Origin: a virus
Virus record (IMG/VR): IMGVR_UViG_3300034072_001021
Coordinates: 62,001-126,000 of that record
DNA: 64,000 nucleotides
Strand: one strand, 5' to 3'
Positions 17,117 through 25,669 of this stretch are shown piece after piece. Every line of letters begins with the position of its first letter. Positions within the stretch are counted from its first letter, which is position 1. Below the pieces are notes generated by a model. The model had not been told where the DNA came from. It saw only the letters and a program-made list of their open reading frames with translations, and searched no databases. A program made the translations under genes and the position numbers.

Positions 17117-17326
17117 ATGACCGATAACCATTTGTTGATAGTGGCAGCAATTGTGATGGCAGCAGTAGCGGAGTTCATCGCTCCGTTTGTACTGGTGGCG
17201 GTTGGTTGGCATAACCGCATCCCCAGTCCGTTTGTGCGCTTGTTCGTCACCTGGCCATTGGGTTCGCTTGTTCTGTACGCGATTCTTTATATTGCGTACT
17301 CTATGTTCTTCCACAAATCCCCGTAA
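17117..17326 (+). CDS. small membrane protein (69 aa)
   Basis: GGGGG precedes the ATG by 4-8 bases. Two hydrophobic segments are visible: LLIVAAIVMAAVAEFIAPFV (6-25) and WPLGSLVLYAILYIAYSMFF (46-65), with a short RIPSPFVR loop. It is flanked on both sides by hairpins and could be expressed as its own unit. A holin role is possible from size and topology, but the endolysin is far away (45.9 kb), so I leave the function open. Confidence 0.55.
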   Translation: MTDNHLLIVAAIVMAAVAEFIAPFVLVAVGWHNRIPSPFVRLFVTWPLGSLVLYAILYIAYSMFFHKSP

Positions 17327-17333
17327 TTAAATA

Positions 17334-17355
17334 CGACAGGGCACATGCCCTGTCG
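17334..17355 (+). terminator. hairpin between small membrane and secreted protein genes
   Basis: Perfect 9-bp stem CGACAGGGC / GCCCTGTCG with an ACAT loop, 8 bases after the preceding stop; no clear U-tract. Confidence 0.55.
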
Positions 17356-17380
17356 CCTATGTCCGCTGTGAGGAAATAAC

Positions 17381-18190
17381 ATGAAAAAGATTATCTGTTC
17401 CATCCTGCTCTCTCTGGCTGCTGTTTTCCAAATGTCGGCCATGGCACTCCAGTACGATCGGGGATCTTTCCCTGACGAACTGAGCATGGAAGGTCTGCCC
17501 GAAGCCATCCCTTGCAAGATGAACAAGGTGGCCGTCACCGGCGGGCCCGATGTAGACGTGCTGCTGTGTACCTGGATGGCCATGCCGCGCCAAATCACGG
17601 AATGGATACCAGACGAAGGTCGTCACGTAACCTACTTTAACCGCAGGCAGGCTGTATGTCGTAAAGGTGTATGTCGAGTGAAAGGGAAAGAGGTCGGCAC
17701 TCATCCGGAAGATGTAACTCTTCTGCTGTCGCTCTGGTACTACATCGGGCAGAGCACCGATGGCAAGCCCGTAGCCTATCGTTTCGGCGCAGGCCCGAAT
17801 GCAGGCATGAATGCAGTCAGCTACGTCCAGGCCGGACAGATGCTAGTGGAATTCTACGAGAACTCCGGTATCGACCATGAATTGGCCATTATGAACGAGC
17901 TGGAATTGCACTACATCGGTGGTAGCAAGCAGTTCCAAGCGGATCTTGCTGGTGGTCAGCCTGCAGCTCAGGTTGCCAGCTTCGGCGAGATCAAGGAAGC
18001 CTGGTGCAATCCTCGTCTGGACGATTCCTGCTCTATCAATGGTAATCCGGTACCGAAAGCAGATCTGCCCAAGTACCTGCCGCTGCTCGATCCGTCTGTA
18101 GTCGAAAGCAACGGTGGTTCGTGCGAATACCCGATCTGCTACGATAGTAACTACAAGCCGATCGGCGTTAGCAAACTCAGCTACAAGTAA
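17381..18190 (+). CDS. secreted or periplasmic hypothetical protein
   Basis: 269 aa with GAGG upstream of the ATG. A classic Sec signal peptide opens it (MKKIICSILLSLAAVFQMSA, cleavage probably after AMA near residue 23). The mature part contains several cysteines (IPCKMNK, LLCTWM, VCRKGVCRVKG, AWCNPRLDDSC, SCEYPICYD), which fits disulfide bonds in the periplasm. No known domain is recognised. A phage protein exported to the envelope may act in superinfection exclusion or lysis timing, but this is inference. It ends 10 bases before the next start. Confidence 0.6.
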   Translation: MKKIICSILLSLAAVFQMSAMALQYDRGSFPDELSMEGLPEAIPCKMNKVAVTGGPDVDVLLCTWMAMPRQITEWIPDEGRHVTYFNRRQAVCRKGVCRVKGKEVGTHPEDVTLLLSLWYYIGQSTDGKPVAYRFGAGPNAGMNAVSYVQAGQMLVEFYENSGIDHELAIMNELELHYIGGSKQFQADLAGGQPAAQVASFGEIKEAWCNPRLDDSCSINGNPVPKADLPKYLPLLDPSVVESNGGSCEYPICYDSNYKPIGVSKLSYK

Positions 18191-18200
18191 GGGGGTGTGG

Positions 18201-18719
18201 ATGTCTGTAATATCGATGCGAACCCATTACTTCATTGATGGGCTTGGGTTAGTTCCTCGCGTCAAATCTCTCAACCGGTATCAGGGTCGGGAGTGCTGGC
18301 GCATCACACCCACTAACGACAACGAGCACTACAGCGAGTGTTTCTTCGATTCTGATTATGGCAGTGCAGCTGAAGGTTACAAGGCAGCAATGCGTACGAT
18401 CAAGAAGATCTCAGCGATCATGAAACCGAAGTTCAGAACTATCGTGATGGAGCGTAAAGACAAACGCGTTCCTCTCGGTATGCCTGGACTGATTCTGGTT
18501 ACTCGGAAATCGCTGCACACCGTGAAGTATTACTTCAGGGTCACCAATCCTCTCACTGGCGACTACGATGAGATCTTGATTGGTGATGAGGTGAAAGTAA
18601 TGGCCCATTGGGACATCGCTATCTCTCGTGCTAAAGCACTTCGCCGTAGCATCCTTTACCGCAAGCGTAAACGCGCTAAGTTGGATAAGGGCGACGAGCA
18701 GTACGTCATGTCACTCTGA
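18201..18719 (+). CDS. hypothetical protein, possible AP2-like DNA-binding
   Basis: 172 aa, starting at the ATG at 18201, which has AAGGGGG upstream; the frame opens 29 codons earlier inside the previous gene. Residues 20-65 (YQGRECWRITPTND ... CFFDSDYGSAAEGYKAA) recall AP2-type DNA-binding domains (YR-x-R-W, then F-x-D-x-x-Y-G-x-x-x-x-A), and a second, looser copy may lie at 95-155. The C-terminus is very basic (SILYRKRKRAKLDKG). A DNA-binding role is plausible but not secure. A strong hairpin follows. Confidence 0.45.
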   Translation: MSVISMRTHYFIDGLGLVPRVKSLNRYQGRECWRITPTNDNEHYSECFFDSDYGSAAEGYKAAMRTIKKISAIMKPKFRTIVMERKDKRVPLGMPGLILVTRKSLHTVKYYFRVTNPLTGDYDEILIGDEVKVMAHWDIAISRAKALRRSILYRKRKRAKLDKGDEQYVMSL

Positions 18720-18724
18720 TAGAT

Positions 18725-18746
18725 ACGGGAGGGTTCGCCCTCCCGT
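18725..18746 (+). terminator. hairpin with TTCG loop
   Basis: Perfect stem ACGGGAGGG / CCCTCCCGT closed by a TTCG tetraloop, 6 bases after the stop; no long U-tract. Confidence 0.65.
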
Positions 18747-18796
18747 GATATCCTATGACAAACCTTTTTATTTTGTCATCTGAGGTAACAACAACT

Positions 18797-19135
18797 ATGG
18801 AACTCTGGGTGTTGTTTGTCGACATAGCCATCATCCTGGTGACGGCTGCGTTGGTCATACTGCTTCACCGGATTCTCATATCGACTAAGCAAGTACGCAT
18901 TACCAAAGCTGCTCAGAAAGCATCTCTTGGTGTCACTGTGATGCTTGCCATCGTCCTTTCAACTAGCACTGCCATTGCTGTATTTTCCTACGAATTCAGC
19001 AGCGGCGACCCAATGACTCGAGTGGTCTTCCCTGCCACTGTAGCCATCATCAATTTCATCTTTCAGATTTGCGTGGCTGTGAATTCTGATGCAATCTATA
19101 AGTTCATCCGTAATTTCCCGTACAACGGGAAATAA
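18797..19135 (+). CDS. three-segment membrane protein (112 aa)
   Basis: The ATG at 18797 follows TGAGG by about 11 bases; an upstream in-frame ATG at 18755 lies against the preceding hairpin and lacks a site. Three hydrophobic stretches: LWVLFVDIAIILVTAALVIL (3-22), LGVTVMLAIVLSTSTAIAVF (39-58) and FPATVAIINFIFQICVAV (73-90), separated by a basic loop (STKQVRITKAAQK). No family recognised. The positive loop after the first segment suggests an inner membrane location. Flanked by hairpins. Confidence 0.55.
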   Translation: MELWVLFVDIAIILVTAALVILLHRILISTKQVRITKAAQKASLGVTVMLAIVLSTSTAIAVFSYEFSSGDPMTRVVFPATVAIINFIFQICVAVNSDAIYKFIRNFPYNGK

Positions 19136-19159
19136 AGAGGGAGGGTTCGCCCTCCCTCT
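19136..19159 (+). terminator. hairpin with TTCG loop
   Basis: Perfect stem AGAGGGAGGG / CCCTCCCTCT with a TTCG loop immediately after the stop codon, followed by ATGTCCG. Member of the recurrent hairpin family. Confidence 0.7.
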
Positions 19160-19204
19160 ATGTCCGTCTATCATGTGATGAATACTTAACCCTTCGAGGC
19201 CACC

Positions 19205-19837
19205 ATGAGTCGTCTGACCCCACCGATGGGTATCTCGGGTTCGTTTATACTGCGCGCGCCCTTTACAGTAGATGCCAACAAGATTTACACCGTAGTTGCT
19301 CTACGGACGTTCTCCGAACTGGTAGCACGTAAACAAGACCCAATGAAACTGGTCTATGAACCAGTCGGTCTCACGGCTACTGCCTACAGCGAAGACCAGC
19401 TCGACGGTGCTCTGGTTGTCTGTCTGCGTGACAAGACTGGTGCACTCACTTACGTCCCGGACACATACATCGAACGCTACCCCAACATGGGTAGCATCAA
19501 GTACAGTCGTTTGGTGCTCGGTGTGTCGATGGGTATGTGGCCTGACTCCCGCGATATCACAGATGTCAAACAAGCCATCATCGAGTCTGTCAACTCCAAG
19601 ATTGGTGTGACTCCTCAGATTTTCGTTGGCAAAGCACTGACCAGTGATTTTGTGTCTGAGCAACAACATGCCCAGTTGACCCAGGCTCGCATGAACGCAG
19701 TCACCAACCGTGAGACGAGTACAGCGACCATCATCCGCCTGTCGGACACGATTGCTCAACGTGATGCAACTATCGCTGAACAAGAACTCATGATTGAAGC
19801 TCTGATCCAAGAGAACAATCAGTTGCGCGGTAACTGA
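19205..19837 (+). CDS. hypothetical protein with C-terminal coiled coil (210 aa)
   Basis: CGAGG lies 5-9 bases before the ATG. The first 130 residues look globular, with alternating strands (FILRAPFTVDANKIYTVVAL, ALVVCLRDKTGALTYVPDTY). The last 60 form a likely coiled coil (TIIRLSDTIAQRDATIAEQE then LMIEALIQENNQLRGN). This arrangement suits a virion or scaffold accessory protein, but there is no match I can name. Single-gene unit between hairpins; convergent with the DnaB-like helicase gene. Confidence 0.5.
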   Translation: MSRLTPPMGISGSFILRAPFTVDANKIYTVVALRTFSELVARKQDPMKLVYEPVGLTATAYSEDQLDGALVVCLRDKTGALTYVPDTYIERYPNMGSIKYSRLVLGVSMGMWPDSRDITDVKQAIIESVNSKIGVTPQIFVGKALTSDFVSEQQHAQLTQARMNAVTNRETSTATIIRLSDTIAQRDATIAEQELMIEALIQENNQLRGN

Positions 19838-19846
19838 GACGGCATA

Positions 19847-19869
19847 GAGGAGGGGCGGTGCCCCTCCTC
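19847..19869. terminator. bidirectional hairpin terminator
   Basis: Stem GAGGAGGGGC / GCCCCTCCTC with a 3-base loop between two convergent genes, flanked by GGCATA and TTATGC. Confidence 0.7.
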
Positions 19870-19870
19870 G

Positions 19871-21436
19871 TTATGCGGCTGCGTTCATTTCATCAATGTC
19901 ATCCCAATGCAGGCCACCGCCAGCACTGTTAGGCTTACCACCGACTACTTTGTAGCTCAGGTCGTCATCCAGATCGAAGTCGTAACGGATACCGTACATC
20001 GGATGATCCGAGAACTTCATGACGAAGTACTTGTGAGCTTCCGGAGTAGGCTCTACTACGCCGCGGTGTTTGCCCCAGAGGTATTCTAGGTAAGCACCAT
20101 CGTTGACGGTCTGTTTGTTGACATAGAACTCCCAATCCACTTCGGTATCCAGCTTCTTACAGCCCTGATAGTAACCGCCACCAGGTAGCATGCGGATGAA
20201 CTTGGTAGGTTCGACCCGCTTTTCTTCTTTTGCCTGTGTAGACAACTGATGCGCTGTAATCTGAAGGATCTTCTCAGCTGACGTATATTCACGAACTCGT
20301 TTGTAGAGGTCTTGAAGATCATCGCCAGTCGCACCTTGCACACAACCGTCTTTGCTGTACATGGCCAAGTAGTCAATGATGGATACACAGACTTCGTAGC
20401 CTTTGGCTTTGTACTGCTCTAGGTGACGGATGTACTTGGCGTAAGTGAACTCGGAACCTTTAATACGATGGAGTTCGACTTCCCAACCGCGTGCCCGTAG
20501 TTTGGACATCACGTATTCGGTCGCTTCAATCGGATCAAGACCCTTGACCGATACCGCATGACCCAGTTCAAGCTGCTTGAGGATCACGTAGATCTTCTGG
20601 ATGATGATTGGGACATCGTCCTCGGTACTGTAGAACAATACCAGCGGCTTCTTGCTGGGGTCGAACAGGAACGGGTCGTTGTAGATGCACGTACCAATGA
20701 ACAGGTCGAGGAGAGTACCTGACTTGTTGTTGTGTGGTAGAGCGTTCACAAGACCGAATTCGCCACGACGTGCACCACCCTGCACACCCATCATCCGGTT
20801 CAATCCCTTGAAGGGGAACTTGATGATGCCCTCGGTACTCAAGGACTTGTTCATGTCCTCAAACGCTGCGGCTACCGACTTAGCACAACTGAAGTCTACC
20901 GAGGTGATAAAGGCTGGGTCAACACGCTCTTCAGTCTCCATATCAACAGACAGGAGATCTTGAGCAGTTTGCAGAACGAAGGTATCCCAGTCTTCTACTT
21001 CTGCTTCCCGGAAGGAGAGTGTATAGGATGCCTTCTTGATGATGTCGTGAAGTTTGTCACGGCTTTTATAACGACGGATCTCTCGAGAAATGTCGTTGAT
21101 GTGTCTCCGGATGACCGACTCATCGGGATAACGACGGATGATTTTCTCGAAGGCTTTATAGGTGGTATCGTCGTGCTGAGTGTTGAGGCGCAGACGCTGC
21201 AACAACGAATCTGCGTCATATCTCTGTGAAGCACCTTCGTTGAGCATCCACAACACGGTGGTACGCAGGTTGGCAAGCGTATTCCTGCCGTCTCCGAGTT
21301 CACCGATGGTTTCCGGAAGCTTGATTTGGCTGAGTATGTCTCGAATCATTTTCGGATTGCCGGACGAATATCCTTCAATCTGACTTTCGAGATACAACAG
21401 CGACACGGATTTAACTAGAAAAAGTTTGACGTCCAT
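19871..21436 (-). CDS. DnaB-like replicative helicase
   Basis: 521 aa RecA-fold helicase. The N-terminal half is helical (a DnaB-N or gp41-like region up to about residue 175). The ATPase core begins near residue 195 with FPFKGLNRMMGVQGGARRGE, then the P-loop position LPHNNKSGT, which is a divergent Walker A (K-S kept, glycines reduced). It continues with LVLFYSTEDD, a Walker B at VSIIDYLAMY, and ITAHQLS (the family H/Q sensor). These match T4 gp41 and phage DnaB relatives in order. The altered P-loop is notable but seems shared with some giant phage helicases, from memory. It presumably unwinds the phage fork. Monocistronic, divergent from 21476. Confidence 0.75.
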   Translation of the reverse strand: MDVKLFLVKSVSLLYLESQIEGYSSGNPKMIRDILSQIKLPETIGELGDGRNTLANLRTTVLWMLNEGASQRYDADSLLQRLRLNTQHDDTTYKAFEKIIRRYPDESVIRRHINDISREIRRYKSRDKLHDIIKKASYTLSFREAEVEDWDTFVLQTAQDLLSVDMETEERVDPAFITSVDFSCAKSVAAAFEDMNKSLSTEGIIKFPFKGLNRMMGVQGGARRGEFGLVNALPHNNKSGTLLDLFIGTCIYNDPFLFDPSKKPLVLFYSTEDDVPIIIQKIYVILKQLELGHAVSVKGLDPIEATEYVMSKLRARGWEVELHRIKGSEFTYAKYIRHLEQYKAKGYEVCVSIIDYLAMYSKDGCVQGATGDDLQDLYKRVREYTSAEKILQITAHQLSTQAKEEKRVEPTKFIRMLPGGGYYQGCKKLDTEVDWEFYVNKQTVNDGAYLEYLWGKHRGVVEPTPEAHKYFVMKFSDHPMYGIRYDFDLDDDLSYKVVGGKPNSAGGGLHWDDIDEMNAAA

Positions 21437-21475
21437 TTACACCCGACCCAAACAGCTCGTAAGAGGTAAGTTCTG

Positions 21476-22009
21476 ATGAGCAACATCAACATGGTCATCG
21501 TGCCCGTCTGGCTCAACCTCATTCAGAAGGAGCTGGGCATCGCCGATGCTGATTTTGCAAACTATGAAAAGATTTCTGGCATACTATCGCCTCGAGATCT
21601 TTTGATTTACAAGATGGCCAACTTCCAAGCTGAAGATATCCTCGGCTGGGTAGGTGGTTATCAGAAGGCAGGTAAGGTTCACTTCGATTTTGGTTCGGTA
21701 GTTCCGTCTCCGACTCTCGAAGAACTTGCCAGTATGGCCAACGCCTCGGTTGAGACTTTGGCTATCGGTGCGACCTCTGCTGAAGTAGATGCGCCGTACG
21801 TCAGTGTCGAACTCGCCGACACCGAACTACTGGTGATTCGTCTATGGCCGGCGCATTCTGCTCCGGATAGTGTGAAACAAAGCGAAGGTTGCGTCGCTAC
21901 CAAGATGGTGAAGGCTCTTCATGGCCGGATCGATCTGAGTAAGCTCGCAAACACGGTTGCTTTCAGACGGTACGTGGATCACGTACAAAATAACTCGGTA
22001 TTCTATTGA
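21476..22009 (+). CDS. hypothetical protein (177 aa)
   Basis: AAGAGG precedes the ATG. It begins hydrophobic (MVIVPVWLNLIQKELGI), has LLIYKMANFQAEDILGWVGG near residues 42-61, a Ser/Ala/Glu-rich middle (LEELASMANASVETLAIGAT) and a C-terminal HGRIDLSKLANTVAFRRYV helix. No known domain. It sits directly upstream of the capsid gene and could be a head-assembly protein by position only. It is divergent from the helicase gene, with 39 bases between starts. Confidence 0.5.
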   Translation: MSNINMVIVPVWLNLIQKELGIADADFANYEKISGILSPRDLLIYKMANFQAEDILGWVGGYQKAGKVHFDFGSVVPSPTLEELASMANASVETLAIGATSAEVDAPYVSVELADTELLVIRLWPAHSAPDSVKQSEGCVATKMVKALHGRIDLSKLANTVAFRRYVDHVQNNSVFY

Positions 22010-22129
22010 CAGACTGTCAAAGTCTGCAATGGTATGCAGAACGTACGTTATACTGGGGTAACGGAGATGGAAACCTCGGTATTTCGTGCTAACCGCAGCT
22101 AAGCTGCACTTTTCCCCGCGGAGAAAACA
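22004..22129 (+). promoter_or_regulatory. leader and possible promoter of the capsid gene
   Basis: Gap of 120 bases with TTGACA at 22006-22011 inside a small inverted repeat (CAGACT/AGTCTG, 22010-22026) and TTATACT about 35 bases further on. Promoter-like, but the exact elements are uncertain; a GGAG ribosome binding site precedes the capsid ATG. Confidence 0.35.
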
Positions 22130-24364
22130 ATGAGTGTAATCGGCAAGCAGGCCCGTACTGCCCAGCAAGCGCTGGCGGACCAGGCCAAGACTCTTCAACA
22201 GATGTACAAGCAGGGCGCCATCAGCGGCAACGTCGGTGTGGCCTCGATGGAATCTCTGAACGAGATCGATCGTGAGAACCTGATCACCTCCATGGAAAGT
22301 ATCGGCCAGCAGCTGACCGCTTCCCTGGAAAGCCACGGCGAGCAGCTGACCCAGGCCCAGATCGACGCCACTGCCGTGATCGGTATGGCTTCGCAAGATC
22401 CGGCCAAGTACGCCTCCGCCGCTCTGGCCATCTCCGACATGAGCGCTCCGCGCGTCGGTTCCGTGGTTTCCGTCGAGTCCATGGGCGACTTCGACTTCCA
22501 CGAGAAAGCCGTTCCGTCGATGGAAGCCTTCGACAACAGCAACCTGACCGACTTCATCGGTCTGTCCATGGTGTACAACCAGAAAGCGGCCAAGCAAGGC
22601 GAGTTCGCTGAAGGTTTCTACCGCACCGTGATCCTGACCCCCGAGCAGGGCGGTGCCGACGTAACCATCCGTTCGCACCTGGTTCTGAACCACTTCCTGC
22701 ACAACACCCGTGGCGACCACGCTGACTTCAAGCAGAAGCGCCTGCTCGAAGCTGCCATCAACTACAAGATCCTGGCTGACCACAGCACCGATCTGGTTCC
22801 CGAGCGTCATGCCGGTAACGAAGATCTGTTCGTCGGCGCTGGCGTAGTTGAGCCGCGTTCCGTCGACCTGGGCAACCGTACCGTCGTTACCGCTCCGCTG
22901 CTCGTCGGCAAGCGCGTCAACCTGGTAGGTCTGGCTCAGAACACCCTCGTGAAGATCGCCGGTCAGGCCAACCAGACCGATGCTCTGGATCGCTCCGTTG
23001 GCGTCAAGACCCTGTACGTCCGTAAGGGCGACACCGACGTCCTGGCCTTCGACATCCAGAACATGCCGCGTGCGCACTTCATCAAGGGCAACCAGGGTCT
23101 GGCCCGCGAACTGGAACTGAATTTCCGTACCAGCTCGCTGCAGATCAACGCCAAGTCCGTGAACTACAAGGGCGAAGCTCTGACCAACCCGATCCTGCAG
23201 CAGATCGTCTCGGGCGGCTACACCGTCACCCTGAACGTGATCGCTACCGGTAACGTCGATACCGAGAAAGCCAACGCCATCGTGCAGGCTGCTCCGATCA
23301 ACGTCGAGAAGGTCGTCAACGCCGCTGGTGAAGTTCTGTCCCTGACCGAAGCCGGTCCGGGCCGTGACATCGCTCAAGGTCTGGCTGATCTGGCCGTCAT
23401 CGGCTGGGAACCGAACGCTCGTCTGTCCAACGCCAACCGCCGTCTGCGCGGTCTGCAGCTGAACAGCTCCGAGTACACCGAGCGCTACCCGGTATACCTG
23501 GGCAGCCCGCTGTCGATCCCGAGCCCGCTGGCCGAACAACGCGGCATGGCCGACATCGACCTGCTGGTCACCGCAGCTCGTCTGCGTAACGACAACAACG
23601 CCATCACCACTCTGCTGCGTTTCGCAGACGGCCTGGCTCGTTGGAAGTTCCTGACCGGTTCCGTCGACGCCGACGACCTGCTGCCGGAAGTGGAAGGCAT
23701 CGCTCGCTTCCTGGTCCGTCCGTGGTTCCGTGAACGCACCATCGACCTCCGCACTCTGGTACGCAGCCTGCGTTCCTACGAGCGCGTGCAGGACATCCAA
23801 GCTGCACTGGGCAACGTGCTGCGTAGCGACATCCAGGACGCCGTTCTGGAAACCAACTACCGCACCGCTCTGGATGCCTACACCGGCTACACCGGCGAGC
23901 AGATCAACGTGCTGATCGGTTCCGATCCGAAGACCGCTTCGTTCATCCTGAAGGACGGCGACAGCCGCACCCTGGGCGACGACATCACCTTCGAGAAGGT
24001 GACCACTGTCGACCAGCGCGTCCGTCACACCATCTTCTGGACCTTCAAGCGCAAGTCGGAAGGCCTGGACCCGCTGAACTGCGGTACCCACCTCTGGATT
24101 CCGGAGCTGATCTCCCACGTGAACGTTTCGCGTGACGAGACCCAGATCCGCGAGGCCATGGTACAGCCGCGCAACCGTCACATCAACCACCTGCCGATCC
24201 TCGGCAAGATCAACGTGGTCGGTCTGAACGAAGTACTGTCGGAGGGCTGGACCATCCCGGTCCAGACATTTCCCGGTAACGGCTCCGACGCCGACGCCGG
24301 TGCCGGCGGTGACACTGGCGGCGCTGATGCCGGCGGTGATACCGGCGCTGGAACTCAGCCCTAA
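22130..24364 (+). CDS. major capsid protein
   Basis: 744 aa, almost the length of the phiKZ capsid protein, and the most codon-optimised gene in the window (CTG, CGT, AAC, ATC dominate), as expected for the most abundant virion protein. The N-terminal 150 residues are a helical propeptide-like region with repeated S-x-E sites (ASMES, TSMES, ASLES, SVES, PSMEA). Cutting after PSME near residue 133 would release the mature shell protein starting near AFDNSNLTDF. The middle contains the long HK97-type body (for example LLRFADGLARWKFLTGSVDA). The C-terminus is a Gly/Asp/Ala-rich tail. Identity rests on size, processing sites and codon bias rather than a database match. Confidence 0.8.
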   Translation: MSVIGKQARTAQQALADQAKTLQQMYKQGAISGNVGVASMESLNEIDRENLITSMESIGQQLTASLESHGEQLTQAQIDATAVIGMASQDPAKYASAALAISDMSAPRVGSVVSVESMGDFDFHEKAVPSMEAFDNSNLTDFIGLSMVYNQKAAKQGEFAEGFYRTVILTPEQGGADVTIRSHLVLNHFLHNTRGDHADFKQKRLLEAAINYKILADHSTDLVPERHAGNEDLFVGAGVVEPRSVDLGNRTVVTAPLLVGKRVNLVGLAQNTLVKIAGQANQTDALDRSVGVKTLYVRKGDTDVLAFDIQNMPRAHFIKGNQGLARELELNFRTSSLQINAKSVNYKGEALTNPILQQIVSGGYTVTLNVIATGNVDTEKANAIVQAAPINVEKVVNAAGEVLSLTEAGPGRDIAQGLADLAVIGWEPNARLSNANRRLRGLQLNSSEYTERYPVYLGSPLSIPSPLAEQRGMADIDLLVTAARLRNDNNAITTLLRFADGLARWKFLTGSVDADDLLPEVEGIARFLVRPWFRERTIDLRTLVRSLRSYERVQDIQAALGNVLRSDIQDAVLETNYRTALDAYTGYTGEQINVLIGSDPKTASFILKDGDSRTLGDDITFEKVTTVDQRVRHTIFWTFKRKSEGLDPLNCGTHLWIPELISHVNVSRDETQIREAMVQPRNRHINHLPILGKINVVGLNEVLSEGWTIPVQTFPGNGSDADAGAGGDTGGADAGGDTGAGTQP

Positions 24365-24391
24365 TCCGTAAGGGTTAGCTGAGGTCAAATT

Positions 24392-24419
24392 AGAGCAGGG
24401 GACCGAAGTCCCCTGCTCT
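24392..24419 (+). terminator. intrinsic terminator after the capsid gene
   Basis: Perfect 12-bp stem AGAGCAGGGGAC / GTCCCCTGCTCT with a CGAA loop, followed by a T-rich run (TTTTATTTATTTC). The strongest canonical terminator in the window. Confidence 0.9.
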
Positions 24420-24454
24420 TTTATTTATTTCTTTTTTACCGTTCGACTCAAGCT

Positions 24455-24476
24455 CATTCTGACAATACATTATAAA
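24455..24476 (+). promoter_or_regulatory. promoter-like motif (ACAATACAT family)
   Basis: CATTCTGACAATACATTATA about 75 bases before the start of 24542. Shares TTnTGACAATACAT with the copy near 41110 and ACAATACAT with those at 12822 and 43230. Confidence 0.5.
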
Positions 24477-24487
24477 TCTGCAAACAG

Positions 24488-24540
24488 ACATGAAGCATTA
24501 GCATAAATGCCATGTTAAAATTTAAATAAGGGACATTCCC
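24488..24540 (+). promoter_or_regulatory. leader with two hairpins, one over the ribosome binding site
   Basis: First hairpin ACATG-AA-GCATT / AATGC-CATGT (24488-24515). Second, AGGGA-CAT-TCCCT (24529-24541), contains the ribosome binding site and ends just before the ATG, so it could limit initiation. Confidence 0.4.
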
Positions 24541-24541
24541 T

Positions 24542-25660
24542 ATGCATGAGTTTTCACGAGTCGATAATCACGCCCACCTCAGCGGTAAAAGCGGTTACAA
24601 CAGCGGCAAGGCTATCCTGCCTTTCCAAACCAAGAATGCTACCCGGATTCGGGGAGCGAGTCGTTTGCATGAAAACGGCATAAAGGGTACTCCGGTAGTT
24701 ACAGCTCAGTACTATAACTACACGGATCGTGATTTAGTCGTTACTACTCGTGACGGCACTTCTGTCATGATCCCTCCTGTGGGGGATTATTCGGCAGACG
24801 AGTTCATTGTGTGTGTTACCCACTCGATGACTCGGCAAGCGATGGAACGCGCATTGGACACCCTTCGTAGTAAAACCAACCAGGACGACCGCGAGGTCAT
24901 GTGCTGGATACGGGCCTACGAGATCTCCCTGTTTAACAACACCCACCAGATGCTGGCTGCCAGTGTCGAATACATTGTCTACAGTCGTGACTTGTGTGAC
25001 GCCGCTGGGCGTTGCTATATGCCCGATGTCGACTTGTTGGTGGAGTGGTTAGCTGACCATGGTTCGACGCACCCCTTTGATAAGTCCAAACGTGATGAGG
25101 CAACTCTTCAGCATCTGACTCCAGGTGCTGGCGAGAATACGTTTGTGTTCATGATCAAGGCGGTGGATAACGCAAGTCAAGTGCAACGTGCGACTCGCTA
25201 TGTCAACTTTGGTGGTCAGATTTTCATGGTACCGATTGAGCGCGATCCGTGCTACCCAACCGGTGTACATGTCATCTCCAGGGCGCCCATCAGGGACGGT
25301 ACTCACGTGTCTGACATCATCAGCAAAACCTATACGTTCGAGGAGGCCGATAAGCGGTTCGGTCTTCACATGAGCGTAGAGGAAGCTGAAATTGGCGGAC
25401 CCTTCCACGACATGGCCAAGATCATTGTTGAGCGCGAGTCAGTCGAGAAGCGAGTCGAAGAAGCCAGAATAAGGACAGAGCAGCTGGGGGCTGACATCAT
25501 CGTTCAACGACTGAAGAACGAAGGTGCCATCTCGAAAGCCATCCAGGACAAGGATGCAGCCGATCGGCGTAACTACGTCGAGTGGGCTAAGACAGCTGCA
25601 GCATTGCTAGGGGCGGCAGTAACCATTTACGGGATTCTGTCGAGTTTGACATCTAAGTGA
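24542..25660 (+). CDS. C-terminally membrane-anchored protein (372 aa)
   Basis: The protein has a polar, mostly beta N-terminal region with TPVVTAQYYNYTDRDLVVTT near residues 43-62. A central domain follows (MLAASVEYIVYSRDL, then FMIKAVDNASQVQRATRYVN). Next comes a charged coiled-coil stretch (ERESVEKRVEEARIRTEQLG) and one C-terminal hydrophobic segment (TAAALLGAAVTIYGILSSL, about 350-368). It therefore resembles a tail-anchored protein facing the cytoplasm or lodged in the virion. No family recognised. Ribosome binding site AAGGG lies within a small inverted repeat. It starts the block leading into the RNA polymerase-like gene, 9 bases away. Confidence 0.55.
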   Translation: MHEFSRVDNHAHLSGKSGYNSGKAILPFQTKNATRIRGASRLHENGIKGTPVVTAQYYNYTDRDLVVTTRDGTSVMIPPVGDYSADEFIVCVTHSMTRQAMERALDTLRSKTNQDDREVMCWIRAYEISLFNNTHQMLAASVEYIVYSRDLCDAAGRCYMPDVDLLVEWLADHGSTHPFDKSKRDEATLQHLTPGAGENTFVFMIKAVDNASQVQRATRYVNFGGQIFMVPIERDPCYPTGVHVISRAPIRDGTHVSDIISKTYTFEEADKRFGLHMSVEEAEIGGPFHDMAKIIVERESVEKRVEEARIRTEQLGADIIVQRLKNEGAISKAIQDKDAADRRNYVEWAKTAAALLGAAVTIYGILSSLTSK

Positions 25661-25669
25661 AGGTTAACC

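Noticed and set aside
17117-17326. Holin assignment for the two-helix membrane protein
   Set aside because: Topology fits, but it is 29 kb from the endolysin and several other small membrane proteins are equal candidates.
21842-24388. Long minus-strand frame (848 codons) opposite the capsid gene
   Set aside because: Antisense shadow produced by strong codon bias of the capsid gene; no ribosome site and no recognisable domain.
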